A program made the position numbers and the translations under genes. A stretch of DNA of 64,000 bases. It comes from an uncultured Pelagibacteraceae bacterium (GTDB lineage Bacteria; Pseudomonadota; Alphaproteobacteria; Pelagibacterales; Pelagibacteraceae). Below the pieces are notes generated by a model, which saw only the letters and a program-made list of their open reading frames with translations, had not been told where the DNA came from and did no database searches. The stretch is taken from positions 62,001 to 126,000 of the forward strand of contig CACJNI010000001.1 of assembly GCA_902594705.1 (NCBI GenBank). Reading direction: 5' to 3'. Below, piece by piece: positions 59,988-64,000 of the stretch. Each line of letters starts with the position of its first letter. The first letter of the stretch is position 1.

Positions 59988-60053
59988 TATCAATAATTTA
60001 CAAGCTATTTCAGTATAGAATAAAAAGTTATTTTAAATTATAAAAGAATGTAA

Positions 60054-60428
60054 ATGGAAAACATTGTAAAGCAAATCCAGCTTGTAGCATTAGTAATCAT
60101 TTTAGTTAGTACAGTTATTGCTTTTGGGCAAGAAATGTACCAGATGATACTCGTGCAAAGAGTTACTTTGGCCGATCTGCTTTTACTTTTTTTATATCTT
60201 GAAGTGCTTGCAATGGTTAGAGTATTTTGGGAAAGCCAATCAATTCAAATTACACTGCCGTTATTTATTGCTATAACTGCACTTGCTAGATTTATTATTT
60301 TACAAGGAAAATCTCTAAATCCAGAGATATTACTATATGAAGCAGGTGCGATTGTTTTAATTGCTTTAGCAATTGTAATTTTAAGATTTAGAAATTCTTC
60401 ACTAATTGGACTAAATAAAAAAAAATAG
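60054..60428 (+). CDS. PsiE-family membrane protein
   Basis: 124 aa, four TMs; LADLLLLFLYLEVLAMVRVFWESQSIQITLPLFIAITALARFIIL. Confidence 0.8.
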   Translation: MENIVKQIQLVALVIILVSTVIAFGQEMYQMILVQRVTLADLLLLFLYLEVLAMVRVFWESQSIQITLPLFIAITALARFIILQGKSLNPEILLYEAGAIVLIALAIVILRFRNSSLIGLNKKK

Positions 60429-60430
60429 GT

Positions 60431-61618
60431 TTATCCTAAATCCTCACAAAACTTTTTAATTCTAGACATTGCTATTTTAAGTTTTGCCATTGAAGTCGCA
60501 TATGAAATTCTAAAATATCCGTCTAAACCAAATGCTGAGCCCTGAACAGCTGCAACATTTTGTTTTTCTAAAAGCTTTTGGACAAAATCAGTATCTTTTT
60601 TAAGTTTCGTTCTTTTATTTAAAAGTTTTTTACAATTCGGAAATACGTAAAATGCACCATTAGGTTTTAAACAGCTAATACCATCAATATTATTTAAACT
60701 TTTTACAACAAAATCTCTTCTTTCTTTAAATGATTTTGCTCTTTTCTTAATAAAGTCTTGTTTTCCATTCAGAGCTTCAACAGCTGCTGCTTGACTAATT
60801 GACGAAGGATTCGAAGTTGACTGAGATTGAATTTTTCTAATTGCAGAAATTATTTCTTTTGGTCCAGCTGCATAACCAATTCTCCATCCAGTCATTGCAT
60901 ATGACTTGCTTACCCCATTCATTGTTAATGTTCGAGATTTTAATTTTGAAATTTGTGCAATAGTAAAGAATTTAAAATTATCATATTTAACATGCTCATA
61001 AATATCATCGCTCAAAATGTGAACTTTTTTGTTTTTGATTAAAACCTTAGCTAATTTTTGAATTTCTGATTTGCTGTATCCAGATCCAGTTGGATTAGAT
61101 GGTGAGTTAAGGATGATCCATTTCGTTCTTTTTGTAATTGCAGCTTTTAATTTTGCAGGTGTAATTTTAAATTCATCTTTTTCATCACATTTTACTATTT
61201 TTGGTTTTCCTCCTGCTAAGAAAACCATATCCGGATATGAAACCCAGAATGGAGCAGGAATAATAACTTCATCTCCTTTATTTAAAGTTGCCATAAAAGT
61301 GTTATAGAGAACTTGTTTCCCTCCAGTTCCAACTGTGATTTCATCTATTTTATAATTTAGTTTATTTTCTCTTTTAAATTTTTTTAAAATTGCTTTTTTT
61401 AATGCTGGAGTTCCATCAACTGCTGTATACTTTGTATCTCCGTCTCTTATTGCTTTAATAGCTGCATTTTTAACATTGATAGGAGTATCAAAATCTGGTT
61501 CCCCTGCCCCAAGTCCAACTACATCTTTTCCTGCAGCTCTTAATTCTCTTGCCTTTTGAGTAACTGCAATTGTTGGGGATGGTTTAATTCTTTTTAAATT
61601 ATTAGATATTATGCTCAT
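60431..61618 (-). CDS. aspC: Class I/II pyridoxal aminotransferase (aspartate aminotransferase)
   Basis: VVGLGAGEPDFDTP, LNSPSNPTGSGYS, MNGVSKSYAMTGWRIGYAAGP. Confidence 0.94.
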   Translation of the reverse strand: MSIISNNLKRIKPSPTIAVTQKARELRAAGKDVVGLGAGEPDFDTPINVKNAAIKAIRDGDTKYTAVDGTPALKKAILKKFKRENKLNYKIDEITVGTGGKQVLYNTFMATLNKGDEVIIPAPFWVSYPDMVFLAGGKPKIVKCDEKDEFKITPAKLKAAITKRTKWIILNSPSNPTGSGYSKSEIQKLAKVLIKNKKVHILSDDIYEHVKYDNFKFFTIAQISKLKSRTLTMNGVSKSYAMTGWRIGYAAGPKEIISAIRKIQSQSTSNPSSISQAAAVEALNGKQDFIKKRAKSFKERRDFVVKSLNNIDGISCLKPNGAFYVFPNCKKLLNKRTKLKKDTDFVQKLLEKQNVAAVQGSAFGLDGYFRISYATSMAKLKIAMSRIKKFCEDLG

Positions 61619-61654
61619 TGAATTATGAAATTATTCAATTACGTTGTTTAATAT

Positions 61655-63829
61655 ATGGAGAATACATATCAAGACCTAATTACAGACATTCAGAGCAAAA
61701 ACCCAAAAATCGGTGGAAAACTCGAAGGTGGAAAAAAATTCAAAATAAAGTCAGATTTTACCCCGGCTGGTGACCAGCCAGATGCAATTAAAAGGCTTGT
61801 CCAAGGAGCTAAAAAAAATGAGTTTAATCAAGTATTATTAGGAGTAACTGGATCTGGAAAAACTTTTACAATGGCAAAAGTTATAGAAGCTACGAATAGA
61901 CCAGCGTTAATATTGGCACCAAATAAAACTTTAGCAGCTCAACTTTACGGTGAGATGAAAACTTTTTTTCCAGATAATGCTGTTGAGTATTTTGTATCTT
62001 ACTATGATTATTACACTCCAGAAGCTTACGTACCAAGATCAGATACTTACATCGAAAAAGAAGCTTCTATAAACGAGCAGATTGATAGAATGAGACACTC
62101 GGCAACAAGATCTCTTCTTGAAAGAGACGATGTTTTAATAGTTGCAAGTGTTTCTTGTATTTATGGTTTGGGATCAGTTGAAGCTTACAGCAAAATGACT
62201 TTAACTCTTCAGAAAAACTACGAATATAATAGAGAACAAGTAATAAAATCTCTTGTTGCTCTTCAGTATAAGAGAAATGATCAAAATTTTTTTAGAGGAA
62301 CATTTAGGGCAAGGGGAGAATATTTAGAAATATTTCCATCTCATCTAGAGGATAGAGCATGGAGACTAAGTTTATTTGGTGATAAACTTGAGAAGATTGA
62401 GGAATTTGATCCTTTGACAGGAGATCAGGTTAGAGATCTTAGTCTAGTAAAAGTTTATGCTAATTCTCATTACATCACTCCTAAACCAACTGTAGAACAA
62501 GCAATCATAAAAATAAGAAAAGAATTAGAGGAGACTTTAAAAAAACATAAAGCAGAAAACAAGTTATTAGAGGCGCAAAGATTAGAAGAGAGAACTAAAT
62601 TTGATTTAGAAATGATTGAGGCAACCGGATCTTGTGCAGGAATTGAAAATTACTCAAGATTTTTATCTGGTAGAAAACCAGGAGAGCCACCTCCTACCCT
62701 TTTTGAATATTTTCCTGATAACACATTAGTTTTTGTAGACGAGTCTCATGTTACAGTTCCTCAACTTAATGGGATGTTTAAGGGAGATAGATCTCGAAAA
62801 AGCACATTGGCTGAATACGGTTTTAGATTGCCTTCTTGCATGGACAATAGACCTTTAAAATTTGAAGAGTGGGATTTGATGAGAACTCAAACTGTATTTG
62901 TTTCAGCAACTCCTGGCCCGTGGGAGTTAGAACAAACTAAAGGCAAGTTTATTGATCAGGTAATAAGACCTACAGGATTAATAGATCCACCAGTTGAGAT
63001 TAGACCAGCAAAAAATCAAGTAGACGACCTTATGCATGAATGTAAAAAAGTAGTTGAAAATAATTATAGAGTTTTAGTTACAACACTTACAAAAAAAATG
63101 GCAGAGGATTTAACCGAGTATCTTCATGAAAATGGAATAAAAGTAAGATACCTTCATTCTGACATAGATACACTTGAGAGAATAGAGATTATGAGAGATC
63201 TTAGAATGGGTGTATTTGATGTTCTAGTTGGAATAAATCTATTAAGAGAAGGTTTAGACATTCCAGAATGTGCATTAGTTGGAATACTTGATGCTGATAA
63301 AGAAGGATTTTTGCGATCAGAAACTTCACTAATTCAAACAATAGGAAGAGCCGCAAGAAATGTAGATGGAAAGGTTATTCTCTATGCCGATAAGGAAACA
63401 AAAAGTATAAAGAAAGCAATTAAAGAAACTGAGAGAAGAAGAAAGATTCAATTAGATTACAATAAGAAAAATAAAATCGATGCTAAATCTGTAAAAAAAG
63501 AAATAAGTGATATTTTAGAAAGTGTTTACGAGAAAGATTACGTCAAAATAAGCGAAGGTTCCAATATTGGCGGTAACCTTAAGAAACACTTAAAAGGATT
63601 AGACAAAAAGATGAAGGAAGCTGCATCTAATCTGGAATTTGAAGAAGCTGCTAAAATTAGAGATGAAATGAGAAAACTTCAAAGTACTGAATTAGAAATT
63701 ACTTTAAACCCCAAAATTAGACAGTACGATGTTAAAAATAAAATTTATCCCAAAGGTAGATCAACACTAGGTATGCCTGGCACAAGGGTCACAAAAAAAA
63801 GAGATAAAAAATGGAAGCACGGAAGATAA
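61655..63829 (+). CDS. uvrB: Excinuclease ABC subunit B
   Basis: [70 protein letters not shown]-terminal UVR motif. Confidence 0.97.
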   Translation: MENTYQDLITDIQSKNPKIGGKLEGGKKFKIKSDFTPAGDQPDAIKRLVQGAKKNEFNQVLLGVTGSGKTFTMAKVIEATNRPALILAPNKTLAAQLYGEMKTFFPDNAVEYFVSYYDYYTPEAYVPRSDTYIEKEASINEQIDRMRHSATRSLLERDDVLIVASVSCIYGLGSVEAYSKMTLTLQKNYEYNREQVIKSLVALQYKRNDQNFFRGTFRARGEYLEIFPSHLEDRAWRLSLFGDKLEKIEEFDPLTGDQVRDLSLVKVYANSHYITPKPTVEQAIIKIRKELEETLKKHKAENKLLEAQRLEERTKFDLEMIEATGSCAGIENYSRFLSGRKPGEPPPTLFEYFPDNTLVFVDESHVTVPQLNGMFKGDRSRKSTLAEYGFRLPSCMDNRPLKFEEWDLMRTQTVFVSATPGPWELEQTKGKFIDQVIRPTGLIDPPVEIRPAKNQVDDLMHECKKVVENNYRVLVTTLTKKMAEDLTEYLHENGIKVRYLHSDIDTLERIEIMRDLRMGVFDVLVGINLLREGLDIPECALVGILDADKEGFLRSETSLIQTIGRAARNVDGKVILYADKETKSIKKAIKETERRRKIQLDYNKKNKIDAKSVKKEISDILESVYEKDYVKISEGSNIGGNLKKHLKGLDKKMKEAASNLEFEEAAKIRDEMRKLQSTELEITLNPKIRQYDVKNKIYPKGRSTLGMPGTRVTKKRDKKWKHGR

Positions 63830-64000
63830 TAATTACTGGAGCAGCAACTCGAATGGGGGCTGCAATAGCTAAAAAATTATCTGGGCCTAATATTGAAATT
63901 GTTATCCATTATAACAAATCAAAGTCCAAAGCAGAAAGTCTTAAAAAAGATTTAAATAAAAGTGGTACAAAAATTTATTTGGTAAAAGCAGATTTAACTA
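63811..64000 (+). CDS. Short-chain dehydrogenase/pteridine-reductase-like (truncated by window edge)
   Basis: [48 protein letters not shown]...; overlaps uvrB stop by 19 bp. Confidence 0.75.
   Translation, partial: MEARKIIITGAATRMGAAIAKKLSGPNIEIVIHYNKSKSKAESLKKDLNKSGTKIYLVKADLT

Overview
AT-rich (visibly ~70% A+T) alphaproteobacterial window. Gene content, gene order and compaction look like Pelagibacterales (SAR11); that assignment is inference. Left part: uvrD-like helicase, pepP, then one long minus-strand division/cell-wall cluster (mraZ-ftsZ-rsmH-ftsL-ftsI-murE/F fusion-mraY-murD-ftsW-murG-murC-murB-ddl-ftsQ-ftsA-lpxC-bamD-ligA), followed by RNase P RNA, ampD-like, mlaA and mlaC. Right part: tRNA-Val(GAC), rpoD, dnaG, yqeY, carAB, trxB, aspC, uvrB. 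Between them (about 29489-47621) is an ~18 kb accessory island. It is bounded by an intact tRNA(CAU) and a perfect 40-bp copy of that tRNA's 5' half, and it carries a shared 22-bp repeat just inside each end. No integrase was recognised in it. The island holds the most unusual content: two tandem exported TPR-CHAT (caspase-like) proteases with intact His/Cys motifs, one carrying an N-terminal PDZ. They converge with a tightly overlapping minus-strand operon encoding a helix-rich/HTH-like protein, a PrsW-like intramembrane protease, a PDZ-fused pentameric ligand-gated ion channel, a trypsin-like protease with a C-terminal array of EF-hand-like D-x-D/N-x-D/N-G repeats, and three paralogous small secreted two-Cys proteins. 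I propose this as a candidate undescribed envelope-localised protease/ion-channel system. The ORF track misses several small genes, including a 47-aa two-TM protein with its own terminator and a coupled pair of micro-ORFs, one of them secreted.
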